The position numbers and the translations under genes were made by a program. From positions 1 through 50,852 of the forward strand of contig NZ_JADGHH010000002.1 in assembly GCF_019689535.1 (NCBI RefSeq): 50,852 nt of DNA, written 5' to 3'. The stretch is from Pigmentiphaga sp. GTDB lineage: Bacteria > Pseudomonadota > Gammaproteobacteria > Burkholderiales > Burkholderiaceae_B. Below the pieces are notes generated by a model. That model did not search any database and was not told the origin of the DNA. It was given only the letters and a program-made list of their open reading frames with translations. Shown piece after piece: positions 1-8,422 of this stretch; within the stretch, counting starts at the first letter, position 1, and each line of letters starts with the position of its first letter.

Positions 1-45
1 GTTCTGGGCTGCGGCAGCCGCCTTGGAAGCTTTGGTGTCGTCCAT
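1..45 (-). CDS. recA: RecA recombinase, first 15 codons only
   Basis: The gene runs off the left edge; only the start is present, reading MDDTKASKAAAAAQN. This is close to the Bordetella RecA N-terminus as I remember it (MDDKTSKAAAA...). An AAGGA ribosome site lies about 8 nt before the ATG, and a LexA box with an overlapping promoter lies 46-61 bp upstream, as expected of recA. RecA forms filaments on single-stranded DNA, drives strand exchange and triggers LexA self-cleavage. With 15 residues the identification rests on the N-terminus plus the SOS box together. No catalytic residues can be checked here. Confidence 0.8.
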   Translation of the reverse strand, partial: MDDTKASKAAAAAQN

Positions 46-90
46 TCTGGGATCCTTGGGTTGATGGGCGAATTATGGCACTGCCAGATA

Positions 91-106
91 CTGTATAAAA
101 AAACAG
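91..106 (-). promoter_or_regulatory. LexA (SOS) box of recA
   Basis: The 16-mer CTGTATAAAAAAACAG is an exact CTGT-N8-ACAG match to the proteobacterial LexA consensus with an AT-rich core. It overlaps the predicted -10 of recA, so LexA bound here would block RNA polymerase. Confidence 0.9.
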
Positions 107-119
107 TATGACATCGCAA
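92..119 (-). promoter_or_regulatory. recA sigma-70 promoter
   Basis: On the minus strand TTGCGA (-35, 119-114) and TATACA (-10, 97-92) are separated by 16 bp. The -10 lies inside the LexA box, and the recA start codon is about 47 bp further downstream. Confidence 0.6.
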
Positions 120-166
120 GGCCCAAGGCCAATTAACAACGGTTCCGGATGTCCCGCGCCCCTCAC

Positions 167-913
167 TCAATAACCCGCCTGCGAGTACACGGCAGCCGCG
201 CGCCGGTAAACCATCAAGGCGCGGCGGAAGCGATTGACCATTTCGCCGCGCTGGTTCCTCGCCTCGGTCAGCACCGTCACCACGCCTCGGTCGGGACGCG
301 AGCCGGAAGGCCGCGCCCCTTCCACCGTGGACCGCGCCTCGAGGGTGTCGCCCGGCATGAGGTCGACGCCGAACTCCACGTCGGTCCAGCCCAGGTTCAC
401 GGACACGCGGCCAAAGGTGCGGGTGGAAAGCGCCACCGCCACGGCGACTCCCCACGTCTGGGGAACGACGGGCGCAGGCAAGCCGATCGCGTGCGCGAAC
501 GCGTAATCGTGGCTCTGGGGCTGCCACTCCATCGACCGCAAGGCATGCAGCGTGGCTTCCTCGGCCAGCAAGGTCTTGCGGGGAGCATGGATGATGGTTT
601 CCCCGCGCCTCAGGTCTTCGAAAAACAGCCCCGTCTGCTCGACCCAGGCTCCGTCGTCGCGCTGCACGTGCGACAGGAAACGCTCCTCCGTCGCCGGCCG
701 CGCATCCGGTACCCTGTCCGGGCCTGTTGTGCTGCGCCACAGCTCGACGACATAGCGCAGCTCCGCCACCTGTTCGCCCCGCTGGTTGAAGCCGCGCGTC
801 AACAGGCTGGCCCGCCCCGACTCCGCATCGACTGGCTCGGCGGCGAGTACCTCGGTTTCGGCGTAGAGCGTGTCGCCGCCGAACACGGGACGCGTCAGCG
901 CAATGCTGGACAT
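167..913 (-). pseudogene. MaoC-type double hot-dog hydratase, N-terminally truncated
   Basis: The 248-residue reading frame resembles the MaoC / mesaconyl-CoA (itaconyl-CoA) hydratase family, which hydrates enoyl-CoA-type substrates. Residues about 80-248 form one complete hot-dog unit (FFEDLRRGETI start; NLGWTDVEF and GDTL segments). Residues 1-70 are only the second half of a preceding hot-dog unit (RPVFGGDTLYAETEVL). Family members have about 100 more residues before this. The break falls where a Bug-receptor fragment starts on the opposite strand. Its usual neighbours would be acyl-CoA genes; none is present. The frame is open, so the loss may be recent, but activity is doubtful. It could be argued to be an intact single-domain dehydratase, but the half domain argues against that. 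Confidence 0.7.
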
Positions 914-1574
914 CGACGCAATGCTGCCCTATGACGTCGGGCGGGATTTCCGGCCGGTGACGCTGCTCGCCGCCACCGGCATGCTCATGGTGGTGAACGC
1001 CCAATTCCCCGCCACGACGCTGCCGGAAGTCATCACCCATCTCAAAGCGCATCCGGGCGAATACAGCTACGGCTCGCCAGGCACGGGCTCAACCAGCCAC
1101 CTGAGCATGGAGATCTTCAAGCAGCTTGCCGGCGTGGACGTCGTTCACGCCCCCTACAAGGGCAGCGCACCGGCGCTCACCGACCTGATCGGCGGCTCGA
1201 TCAAGCTCATGATCGACGCTATGCCGCAGGTCAAGGCCGGCAGAGTCCGCGCCATCGCGATCACGAGCAACGACGAACCGTCCACCATCATGCCCGAAGT
1301 ACCGCTCGCCAGCGCCGCAGGCCTGAAAGGGCTGCCCGGGCGTGCCTGGTACGGCATGCTGGCTCCCAAGGCCACGCCCACCGACATCATCGACAAGATC
1401 GCCGCCGACGTCGAAAGCGTGCTGCGGTCTCCGGAGATCGCCGCCAAGCTGCCGCAGCTGGGCTTGGAGCCGGTCAAGCCGATGACGCCCGCCGAGTTCG
1501 GCCGTTTTCTCGACAAGGAAATGGCGTACTGGGTCGACGCCACGCGACGCACCGGCATGTACCAGGTGGAATAG
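903..1574 (+). pseudogene. Bug-family (TctC-type) solute receptor, N-terminally truncated
   Basis: Bug proteins are periplasmic receptors of tripartite tricarboxylate transporters and are greatly expanded in bordetellae. From about base 924 (LPYDVGRDFRPVTLLA) the frame matches the family from roughly residue 110 to the end, with the usual HPGEYSYGSPGTGSTSHLSME, VHAPYKGSAPALTDLIGG and APKATPTDIIDKI segments. Family length is about 320 residues; only about 218 remain, so the signal peptide and first lobe are missing. No tctA or tctB membrane genes are nearby. It joins a truncated MaoC gene head to head at about 900-930, consistent with a deletion. It is very unlikely to be exported or to bind ligand. 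Confidence 0.8.
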
Positions 1575-1650
1575 CGCTAGTGACTCCGCCCACCGGCTGA
1601 GAGAAAATGGGGAGGGCCGCGACGCCAAAGCCCGACGCTACAATCCTCCC

Positions 1651-2340
1651 ATGCGCATCCTCATCGCCGAAGACGACAACATCCTTGCCGACGGCCTGTC
1701 CCGCTCGCTGCGGCAGGGAGGCTACGCGGTCGATGCCGTGCACGACGGCGTGGAGGCGGACTCCGCCCTCGCTGCGCAGCCGTTCGACCTGCTGATCCTG
1801 GACCTCGGCCTGCCCCGCCTCTCGGGCATCGAAGTGCTGCGCCGCCTGCGCGCCCGCAACTCGCACCTGCCAGTGCTCATACTCACGGCAGCCGATAGCG
1901 TCGAGCAGCGCGTCAAGGGGCTGGACCTGGGCGCCGACGATTACATGGCCAAGCCGTTCGCGCTTTCAGAGCTCGAGGCGCGCGTGCGTGCCCTGACGCG
2001 ACGCGGCGCGGGCGGCGGGCCGACCGTGCTGCGCCATGGGCGGCTGTCCTTCGACCAGGTCGGGCGCGTCGTTTCCATCGACGACCAGGTCGTGGAGTTG
2101 TCGGCGCGCGAGGTCAGCCTCCTCGAGGTGCTCTTGGCGCGCAGCGGGCGCATGGTCAGCAAGAAACAGTTGGTGGACCACCTCTGCGAATGGGGCGAAG
2201 AAGTCAGCACCAACGCCATCGAAGTGTACGTACACCGGCTGCGCAAGAAGCTGGAGCCGGGCGACGTGAAGATCGCGACGGTGCGCGGCCTGGGGTATTG
2301 CCTGGAACGCGACCCTGCCGCCCAGCGCGGCGCCGGCTGA
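1651..2340 (+). CDS. OmpR-family response regulator (TctD-like)
   Basis: This is a 229-residue transcription factor with a receiver domain (residues 1-115; acidic pair D8/D9, phospho-acceptor D51 in LLILDLGLP, K101 in YMAKPF) and a C-terminal winged helix (about 128-222; ELSAREVSLLEVLL and VYVHRLRKKL). These are all the key residues of the OmpR/PhoB class. A histidine kinase gene follows after 15 bp, so the two form an operon. It resembles TctD/QseB-type regulators. The likely target is the MHS transporter gene downstream, whose upstream region carries 11-bp-phased repeats of the kind this class binds. The target is inference; the family assignment is firm. Confidence 0.93.
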   Translation: MRILIAEDDNILADGLSRSLRQGGYAVDAVHDGVEADSALAAQPFDLLILDLGLPRLSGIEVLRRLRARNSHLPVLILTAADSVEQRVKGLDLGADDYMAKPFALSELEARVRALTRRGAGGGPTVLRHGRLSFDQVGRVVSIDDQVVELSAREVSLLEVLLARSGRMVSKKQLVDHLCEWGEEVSTNAIEVYVHRLRKKLEPGDVKIATVRGLGYCLERDPAAQRGAG

Positions 2341-2355
2341 CCCCTCGCGCCGCGC

Positions 2356-3828
2356 ATGGACGACGACCGCAGGGGCCTGACGCCCGTCCCGGCTCTCGAA
2401 CGGCCGGCCCGGTCGCTGTTCGGCGAAATCCTGGATTGGATGCTGGTGCCGTTGTTCCTGCTGTGGCCGATCAGCGTGGCCATCACTTACGTCGTGGCCC
2501 AGTCGATCGCCGTGGCGCCCTACGATCGCGCCCTTGCCAACACCGTCTTGGCGCTGGCCCAACAGGTCCAGGACGTCAATGGCCGGGCCCGCCTGCAACT
2601 GCCGGATTCCGCCCGCGAGATGCTGCGCGCCGACGAAACCGACAGCGTTTTTTACCTAGTGCTGGGCAGCAAGGGTGAATACCTGGGCGGCGACCGCGAA
2701 TTGCCCCTGCCTTCCCTGGAGCATCCGCTGCCGGGGATCGTGCAGTACCGGGATGACGTCATGCGTGGCTTTGCGGTGCGGGTCGCCTACACATGGGTGG
2801 CGCTACCGACGTCGCCAGGCGCGCAGCCGGCGCTGGTGCAAGTGGCCGAAACCCTGGAAAAGCGCTCGCAGCTGGCCAACGAGATCATCAAGGGCGTGAT
2901 CCTGCCCCAGGTCGTCGTGCTGCCCCTGGCCGTGGTGCTCGTGTGGTTCGGGCTCTCGCGCGGCATCGCGCCCCTGGGCAAGCTGCAGGAACGGCTGCGG
3001 GCGCGCCGCCCGGACGACCTTTCGCCCATCGACGAGCGCGAAGTGCCGCAGGAGATCGCCCCATTGGTCCGGGCCATGAATGAGCTGCTGCAGCGCTTGT
3101 CGGCCAACGTGGCGGCGCAAAAGCGCTTCGTGGCCGACGCCGCGCACCAGATGAAGACGCCGCTCGCCGGCATCCGCACCCAGGCCGAGCTGGCGCTGCG
3201 CAATGATAGTCCCGAGGACATGCAGGCCAGCCTGCGCCACCTCATCGCCGGCGCGGAACGCGCCACGCGGCTGGTCAACCAGTTGCTCTCGCTCGCCCGC
3301 GCCGAGGATACCGGCAGCCCGCTCGACACCTCGATCCGCGTGGATCTCCAGGCGATCGCCAGCGAGCAGACGCAAAACCGGGTGCAGGAAGCACTGGCCA
3401 AGGGCATAGACCTCGGGCTGGAAGGTTCCGAGACGCCGGTCGAGGTCTCGGGCAATGCCTTGCTGCTCGCCGAGATGATCAGCAACCTCATTGACAACGC
3501 ACTGCGCTATGCGCCAAGCGGCGCCGTGACCGTCCGCGTGACCGACGACGAAAAAGGCCCCCTGCTCGAGGTCGAAGACTCGGGCCCGGGCATTCCGGCC
3601 GAAGAGCGCGAGCTCGTCTTCGACCGCTTCTACCGCATTCTCGGCTCGGAGGCCGCTGGCAGCGGGCTGGGCCTGGCCATCGTGCGGGAAATCGCACAAC
3701 GCCACCGGGCTGTGCTGTCGATCTCGGACAACCCGCGCAGCACGGCCCCGGGCATGCCCGGCACGCGCATCAGTGTCCGGTTTCCGCCCCACTCCGGTGG
3801 GCGGGCAGAAAATGCCATGACGGCGTAA
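2356..3828 (+). CDS. Sensor histidine kinase (TctE-like)
   Basis: This 490-residue inner-membrane kinase has TM1 (about 26-48), a periplasmic sensor resembling the two-component sensor kinase N-terminal (2CSK_N) domain (about 49-180), TM2 (about 181-202) and a HAMP-like linker. It continues with a HisKA domain with the phospho-histidine at about H264 ([15 protein letters not shown]) and a HATPase domain with N box (NLIDNALRY), G1 (DSGPGIP) and G2 (GSGLGLAIV). It should phosphorylate the response regulator encoded immediately upstream. 2CSK_N kinases often sense carboxylates, which fits the transporter gene downstream, but the ligand cannot be read from the sequence. The ATG at 2356 sits just after the regulator stop codon. 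Confidence 0.92.
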   Translation: MDDDRRGLTPVPALERPARSLFGEILDWMLVPLFLLWPISVAITYVVAQSIAVAPYDRALANTVLALAQQVQDVNGRARLQLPDSAREMLRADETDSVFYLVLGSKGEYLGGDRELPLPSLEHPLPGIVQYRDDVMRGFAVRVAYTWVALPTSPGAQPALVQVAETLEKRSQLANEIIKGVILPQVVVLPLAVVLVWFGLSRGIAPLGKLQERLRARRPDDLSPIDEREVPQEIAPLVRAMNELLQRLSANVAAQKRFVADAAHQMKTPLAGIRTQAELALRNDSPEDMQASLRHLIAGAERATRLVNQLLSLARAEDTGSPLDTSIRVDLQAIASEQTQNRVQEALAKGIDLGLEGSETPVEVSGNALLLAEMISNLIDNALRYAPSGAVTVRVTDDEKGPLLEVEDSGPGIPAEERELVFDRFYRILGSEAAGSGLGLAIVREIAQRHRAVLSISDNPRSTAPGMPGTRISVRFPPHSGGRAENAMTA

Positions 3829-3979
3829 GGCCTTCCCTCCGCCGGCGTGATGGCATGGGCGCCCTGGCTGGCCGCCCGGCGCCGGTTGCCACGCTCCTGT
3901 GCCCGCGAAGACATCCCGCAGGGGCCGGCGCTTCCCTTCCCCGTTGGGGGAAACAGACATTCCTCACCATTCGGTGAAA

Positions 3980-4018
3980 ATTCAGCCTAGCGTCAGCAAT
4001 CCGTCAGTTTCGCGTCAG
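3980..4018 (+). promoter_or_regulatory. Four 11-bp-phased direct repeats, probable response-regulator box
   Basis: CGTCAG occurs at 3991, 4002 and 4013, exactly 11 bp apart, and a degenerate copy (ATTCAG) sits in the same phase at 3980. PhoB/OmpR-class regulators bind tandem repeats with this spacing on one face of the helix. The array lies 100-138 bp before the MHS transporter start and just after the TctDE-like operon. Binding is inferred. Confidence 0.55.
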
Positions 4019-4117
4019 TGAGTATTTCTACCCTGAAATTTGAGTCCGGGCCTCGACGTCCGGGCCAAACTGCAATAACACCCTCAAGGCAGTACCTCAC
4101 CGAGGAGACACCCATTC

Positions 4118-5794
4118 ATGAGCTCCACCGCCAGCAGTACCGGGGCGCCCGTTCCGGCGTCACGCCCCATGACCAAGGAAGAGCGACGCGTGATTTTTGC
4201 CTCTTCGCTCGGCACGGTATTCGAGTGGTATGACTTCTATCTATATGGATCACTTGCCGCCATCATTGCGCGGCAATTTTTTTCTGGGGTCAACGAAACA
4301 GCAGCCTTCATCTTCGCACTGCTCGCATTCGCCGCCGGGTTCGCCGTGCGGCCCTTCGGGGCGCTGGTGTTCGGGCGGCTGGGTGACCTGGTCGGCCGCA
4401 AGTACACCTTCCTCATCACCATCCTGATCATGGGGTTCTCGACCTTCCTGGTCGGCGTTCTCCCTTCGTACGCCACGCTAGGCATCGCTGCGCCCATCAT
4501 CCTCATCGTGCTGCGGCTCGCCCAGGGCTTGGCGCTGGGCGGCGAATACGGCGGCGCGGCCACCTACGTCGCCGAGCATGCACCGCACGGCAAACGGGGA
4601 GCGTATACCAGTTGGATCCAGACCACCGCGACGCTGGGCCTGTTCCTGTCCTTGCTGGTCATCCTAGGCGTGCGCACGGCCACGGGGGAAGAAGCCTTCG
4701 CCGCCTGGGCCTGGCGCATCCCGTTCCTGGTGTCCATCGTCCTGCTGGGCATATCGGTGTGGATACGGCTGCGGCTGAACGAATCGCCGGCCTTCCAGCG
4801 CATGAAGGCCGAAGGCAAGCAGTCCAAGGCGCCGCTGACGGAGTCTTTCGCCCGCTGGGGCAACCTGAAGATCGTGCTGCTGGCGCTGTTCGGCCTGACC
4901 GCCGGGCAAGCGGTGGTGTGGTACACCGGCCAGTTCTACTCCCTCTTCTTCCTGACCCAAACCCTGAAGGTAGACGGCTCCACGGCCAACATCCTGGTCG
5001 CGCTCGCCCTGCTCATCGGCACGCCCTTCTTCGTGATCTTCGGCTCGCTCTCCGACCGCATCGGCCGCAAGCCCATCATCATGGCCGGCTGCCTGATCGC
5101 GGCGCTCGCCTACTTCCCGCTGTTCAAGGCGCTTACGCACTACGCCAACCCGGCGCTGGAGGCCGCGCAGGAAAAGTCGCCGGTCGTGGTGGTGGCTGAT
5201 CCCAAGACCTGCTCCTTCCAGTTCAACCCGGTCGGGACGGCCCAGTTCGTCAGCTCCTGCGACCAGCTGAAGTCCTTCCTCGCCTCCAACGCGGTGAACT
5301 ACAGCAACGAGGCCGCGCCGCCGGGAACCCTGGCGCACGTGAAGATCGGCGACACGGTGATCCAGTCGTTCGAGGGCGCCGGCCTGCCGGCCGCCGAATT
5401 GAAAGCCCGCAGCGATGAGCTCCGGGCGCGGCTGACGGCGGAGATCCGCAACCACGGCTATCCGGCCAAGGCGGACCCGGCCCAGATGAACAAGCCCATG
5501 CTGGTGCTACTGCTCACGCTGCTGGTGATCCTGGTGACCATGGTGTACGGCCCCATCGCGGCGATGCTGGTGGAACTGTTCCCCACCCGGATCCGCTATA
5601 CCTCGATGAGCCTGCCCTATCACATCGGCAACGGCTGGTTCGGTGGTTTCCTGCCCACCACGTCGTTCGCCATCGTGGCTGCCACGGGCAACATCTATAA
5701 CGGCCTGTGGTACCCGATTGTCATCGCGCTCATGAGCCTGGTGGTCGGAACACTCTTCATCCGCGAAACGAAAGACAACCGCCTGGAGGCTTGA
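4118..5794 (+). CDS. MHS-family major facilitator transporter
   Basis: This is a 558-residue inner-membrane symporter of the metabolite:H+ symporter branch (relatives take up proline/betaine, shikimate, citrate or alpha-ketoglutarate). It shows GTVFEWYDFYLYG in TM1, the loop 2-3 motif GRLGDLVGRKY, the TM4-5 RLAQGLALGGEYGGAATYVAEHAP motif, and a second SLSDRIGRKP motif after TM8. Twelve TM segments can be drawn. A hydrophilic stretch of about 120 residues (about 350-465) separates TM9 from TM10 and should face the periplasm; it contains two cysteines (KTCSFQF, SSCDQ). A GAGGAGA ribosome site precedes the ATG. It is probably controlled by the adjacent two-component system. The substrate is unknown, a carboxylate or betaine being most likely. 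Confidence 0.9.
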   Translation: MSSTASSTGAPVPASRPMTKEERRVIFASSLGTVFEWYDFYLYGSLAAIIARQFFSGVNETAAFIFALLAFAAGFAVRPFGALVFGRLGDLVGRKYTFLITILIMGFSTFLVGVLPSYATLGIAAPIILIVLRLAQGLALGGEYGGAATYVAEHAPHGKRGAYTSWIQTTATLGLFLSLLVILGVRTATGEEAFAAWAWRIPFLVSIVLLGISVWIRLRLNESPAFQRMKAEGKQSKAPLTESFARWGNLKIVLLALFGLTAGQAVVWYTGQFYSLFFLTQTLKVDGSTANILVALALLIGTPFFVIFGSLSDRIGRKPIIMAGCLIAALAYFPLFKALTHYANPALEAAQEKSPVVVVADPKTCSFQFNPVGTAQFVSSCDQLKSFLASNAVNYSNEAAPPGTLAHVKIGDTVIQSFEGAGLPAAELKARSDELRARLTAEIRNHGYPAKADPAQMNKPMLVLLLTLLVILVTMVYGPIAAMLVELFPTRIRYTSMSLPYHIGNGWFGGFLPTTSFAIVAATGNIYNGLWYPIVIALMSLVVGTLFIRETKDNRLEA

Positions 5795-5909
5795 TCTATC
5801 CAATAGGCGAGGGGCAAGACACCCCCGCCTACCGCGCGGCGCCTGTACAACAATTCCTCCCGGGCGCCGCGCCCGCCTTCCCGTCCTCCCACGTCTTGGG
5901 TTATCGTAC

Positions 5910-5923
5910 GGTTGGTTACAACC
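5910..5923 (+). promoter_or_regulatory. Leader hairpin overlapping the downstream terminator (possible antiterminator)
   Basis: GGTTG-GTTA-CAACC forms a short perfect hairpin. Its 3' arm shares 5920-5923 with the 5' arm of the terminator at 5920-5947, so the two structures cannot form together. That arrangement is used in attenuation. The hairpin is only 5 bp, so it could be chance. Confidence 0.35.
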
Positions 5924-5947
5924 CCGATGCGTGCGGGGTTTTGTTTT
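5920..5947 (+). terminator. Rho-independent terminator just before the ABC exporter operon
   Basis: AACCCCG (5920-5926) pairs with CGGGGTT (5934-5940) over a 7-nt loop and is followed by TTGTTTT. It may end the MHS transporter transcript. However, only about 20 bp separate it from the next start codon, leaving no room for a separate promoter, so it may instead attenuate the following operon. Confidence 0.7.
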
Positions 5948-5967
5948 ATCAGCCGTGGAGACTTGCC

Positions 5968-6717
5968 ATGCGGGCAAACGAGCCCCGGACCCCTCATCGC
6001 CCCCAGGGGAGCGCGCCGAGCCTCGTTGCTGAGTCTCTCAGCAAATCCTTTCTGTCCGGTAATGTTCGAGAACGGATCCTGCGCGACTTGTCAGTTAGCA
6101 TTATGCTCGGCGAGCTCACCCTGATCTCCGGGCCTTCCGGCTGCGGCAAGAGTACCTTGCTGGCCATCCTGAGCGGCATGCTCCGCCCGGATTCCGGCAC
6201 GGTTCGCGCTCTCGGACAAGACCTCGATTCGCTACAGCCGCGAGAGCTCGAACGATTCCGGCTCATGCATACCGGCTTCGTCTTCCAAGGGTTCAACCTT
6301 TTCCCGGCGCTCACTGCCCTCGAACAGGTTATGTTGCCTTTGCGCTACATCGGCCTGAATGCGGACCGCGCCAAGGAACGGGCCTGGTCGGCGCTCGAAG
6401 AGGTGGGCATGGAAGGGCGGGCCGGGCTGCGCCCTGCAGGCCTGTCGGGCGGCGAGCAGCAGCGCGTCGCCATTGCGCGCGCGCTCGCCAAGGAACCCGA
6501 GTTGCTTTTCGCTGATGAACCCACTAGCGCGCTCGATGCCAAGAACGGCATGAAAGTCATCGACATCCTGCACCGCATCGCCCGCCGGCACGGGGCCACG
6601 GTTTTGTGCGTCAGCCACGACCCTCGCCTGATCAGCCACGCGGACCGCGTCCTGACCATGGAAGACGGCCGCATCCTGGACGATCGCCGCACTGAGGCCG
6701 AGGCGGCCGCCATTTAG
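5968..6717 (+). CDS. ABC exporter ATPase (LolD/MacB/DevA type)
   Basis: This 249-residue cytoplasmic ATPase has Walker A GPSGCGKST (about 55-63), Q-loop Q107 (FVFQGFNLFP), signature LSGGEQQRV (about 159-167), Walker B ELLFADEP with D-loop SALD (about 178-190) and H-loop SHDPR. It belongs to the MacB/LolD/DevA group, which powers FtsX-type permeases that move envelope molecules rather than importing solutes. I chose the ATG at 5968, preceded by GTGGAG, over longer in-frame starts that would run through the terminator hairpin. An HlyD-type adaptor follows after 14 bp, but no permease is here. The matching permease (24436) and outer-membrane factor (22870) lie at the far end of the locus. Confidence 0.9.
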   Translation: MRANEPRTPHRPQGSAPSLVAESLSKSFLSGNVRERILRDLSVSIMLGELTLISGPSGCGKSTLLAILSGMLRPDSGTVRALGQDLDSLQPRELERFRLMHTGFVFQGFNLFPALTALEQVMLPLRYIGLNADRAKERAWSALEEVGMEGRAGLRPAGLSGGEQQRVAIARALAKEPELLFADEPTSALDAKNGMKVIDILHRIARRHGATVLCVSHDPRLISHADRVLTMEDGRILDDRRTEAEAAAI

Positions 6718-6731
6718 GAATTTGTGATTAC

Positions 6732-7634
6732 GTGACTACGCTGTTTTCGTCCTTCGGCCTTGGAGTCCTCACGATATCGGCTGCTAGCCTGATGATGACG
6801 GGATGTTCCCGCCAACAGGAGCCCACGCAGAGCATGGCGGAACAACCGGCCTACGTCGCCGTCGCGCGGGGCCGCGTCGACGTCGAAGGCGGCCTGGTGC
6901 GCGTCGGCGCGGCGGTGGACGGGACGGTCATGCGCGTGCACGTGCGCGACGGCGACCAGGTCAAGAAGGGTCAAACGCTGATCGAACTCAATCCCGCCGC
7001 CGCGCAGTTGGCCGTGGACGCCGCCGAAGCAGAACTGCGGCAAGCCCAGGCGCAGGAACGCGTCCTGCGCGCCCGCCTGCCCGGCCTGCAGGAGCGAGCC
7101 CGGCGCCTGGCCGAAGCGGCCGCCGGCGGCGCGATAGACGGCCAGGCCGCCGATGACGCCCGGCACGAAGTCGTCCGGTCCGAAGCGGAGGTTGCTGCCT
7201 CCCAGGCGGCCGTCGACGTCGCGCGCCAGAAACTGCGCGCCGCGCAATGGACGCTCGAGCGCCAGCAGGTGCGCGCCCCCGTCGACGGCGAAGTGGTCGG
7301 ACTGAATGCCCAGGTCGGCAATGCCGTCGCGGCCCAGACGGAGCTATTGCGGCTGCTGCCCAAGGGCCGGCTGGTCGTCCGCGCAGAAGTCAACGAAGCC
7401 TATGTCGCTCCGCTGAAAAAAGGCATGCAGGCCGAAATCGTGGTCGAGGCCGCACCCGGCAATCCCCCGATAGCCGCTCGCCTCGAACGCATAGGCAGCG
7501 TCTTCCAGGTGATGGCGCCCAGCGACGATCCACAGGAACGGATCAGCCGCCGGGGCGTCGAATGCCTGTTGTCAATAGAAAATCCCGATAAGCTGCGTGT
7601 CGGCCAACGGGTACTGGTTCGTTTCCTTCCCTAA
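6732..7634 (+). CDS. HlyD/MacA-type periplasmic adaptor, predicted lipoprotein
   Basis: This is a 300-residue membrane-fusion protein. It has an N-terminal hydrophobic stretch ending in a lipobox (MTGC, Cys25), a first biotinyl-lipoyl half (VDGTVMRVHVRDGDQVKKGQTLIELNP), an alanine-rich alpha-helical hairpin (about 90-165), the second lipoyl half (QQVRAPVDGEVVGLNAQVGNAV) and a C-terminal beta-barrel. Such adaptors bridge an inner-membrane ABC permease to a TolC-like channel. The start is GTG at 6732, with no strong Shine-Dalgarno. It is co-transcribed with the ATPase upstream, and the HAD phosphatase begins 9 bp after its stop. Its partners are probably the NodT-like factor and permease at 22870-25560. 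Confidence 0.88.
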   Translation: MTTLFSSFGLGVLTISAASLMMTGCSRQQEPTQSMAEQPAYVAVARGRVDVEGGLVRVGAAVDGTVMRVHVRDGDQVKKGQTLIELNPAAAQLAVDAAEAELRQAQAQERVLRARLPGLQERARRLAEAAAGGAIDGQAADDARHEVVRSEAEVAASQAAVDVARQKLRAAQWTLERQQVRAPVDGEVVGLNAQVGNAVAAQTELLRLLPKGRLVVRAEVNEAYVAPLKKGMQAEIVVEAAPGNPPIAARLERIGSVFQVMAPSDDPQERISRRGVECLLSIENPDKLRVGQRVLVRFLP

Positions 7635-7643
7635 AGGCTTGTC

Positions 7644-8399
7644 ATGTTGCTTAGTCAGTACGTCGCCGAGAACCAGCCTGGAGCCGAGTGGATCGTCTTG
7701 TGCGATTTCGACGGCACCATCTCGAAACGGGACGTCACCGACACCTTGCTGGAGCATTTCGGCAAGCCGGGATGGGAAGACCTGGAAGCCGCGTGGGAGC
7801 GCGGAGAAATCGGTTCGCGCGAGTGCATGGCCAAGCAGATCGCGCTCATCGACGCCAGCCGCGAAGAACTGGACGAATTGGTGGCCGGCATCGAGATCGA
7901 TCCGCACTTTCCCGCCTTCGTAGCACGCGCGCGGGAGCTTGGCACGCCCGTGCACGTCGTGAGCGACGGCCTTGCCTCGGTGATCACTGCCATCCTGGAT
8001 CGCCACGGGCTGGCCGACCTGCCGGTCGTGGCGAACCGCTTCGAACAAACCGGCCCGCGCAGCTGGCAGTTGGCCTTTCCCTACGCGGATGGCGCCTGCC
8101 GCAAGGCGAGCGGCACTTGCAAATGCTCATACGGCTCCGTCGTGCGCACCGCCCACGACAAGATCCTCTACGTGGGTGATGGTGCCTCGGATTTCTGCGT
8201 GTCCGGCACGGTCGACCTGGTGCTCGCCAAGCACCGCCTGATCGAACATTGCCGCGAGCACGGGCTGGTCCACATTCCCATCGCGGGCTTCGACGAAGCA
8301 CGCAATGCGCTCGATTTCATCCTGAGCGGTCAGCTGCACGCCATCGCGCAGCCTCCGCGTGGATTCGCGACATCGTCCGCCGCGGCCAGCACGGCTTGA
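7644..8399 (+). CDS. HAD-superfamily phosphatase, MtnX-like
   Basis: This 251-residue HAD-IB phosphatase has motif I DFDGT (nucleophile D21, acid D23), motif II around VVSDG, and motif IV GDGASD (YVGDGASDFCVS). The overall pattern matches the MtnX/phosphoserine-phosphatase-like group (MtnX acts on a methionine-salvage enediol phosphate). No other methionine-salvage gene is nearby, so the true substrate here is probably a phosphorylated intermediate of the local pathway; that is inference. It is the third gene of a seven-gene operon. The alpha/beta hydrolase start follows 23 bp after its stop. A potential mineral binding Cys cluster (CRKASGTCKC) lies near residue 155. Confidence 0.8.
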   Translation: MLLSQYVAENQPGAEWIVLCDFDGTISKRDVTDTLLEHFGKPGWEDLEAAWERGEIGSRECMAKQIALIDASREELDELVAGIEIDPHFPAFVARARELGTPVHVVSDGLASVITAILDRHGLADLPVVANRFEQTGPRSWQLAFPYADGACRKASGTCKCSYGSVVRTAHDKILYVGDGASDFCVSGTVDLVLAKHRLIEHCREHGLVHIPIAGFDEARNALDFILSGQLHAIAQPPRGFATSSAAASTA

Positions 8400-8422
8400 C
8401 GGCGGGCGCCACGACACATCTC

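Noticed and set aside
5707-5967. Longer N-terminus for the ABC ATPase
   Set aside because: It would overlap the end of the MHS transporter gene and run through a terminator hairpin. The ATG at 5968 has a ribosome site and gives normal family length.
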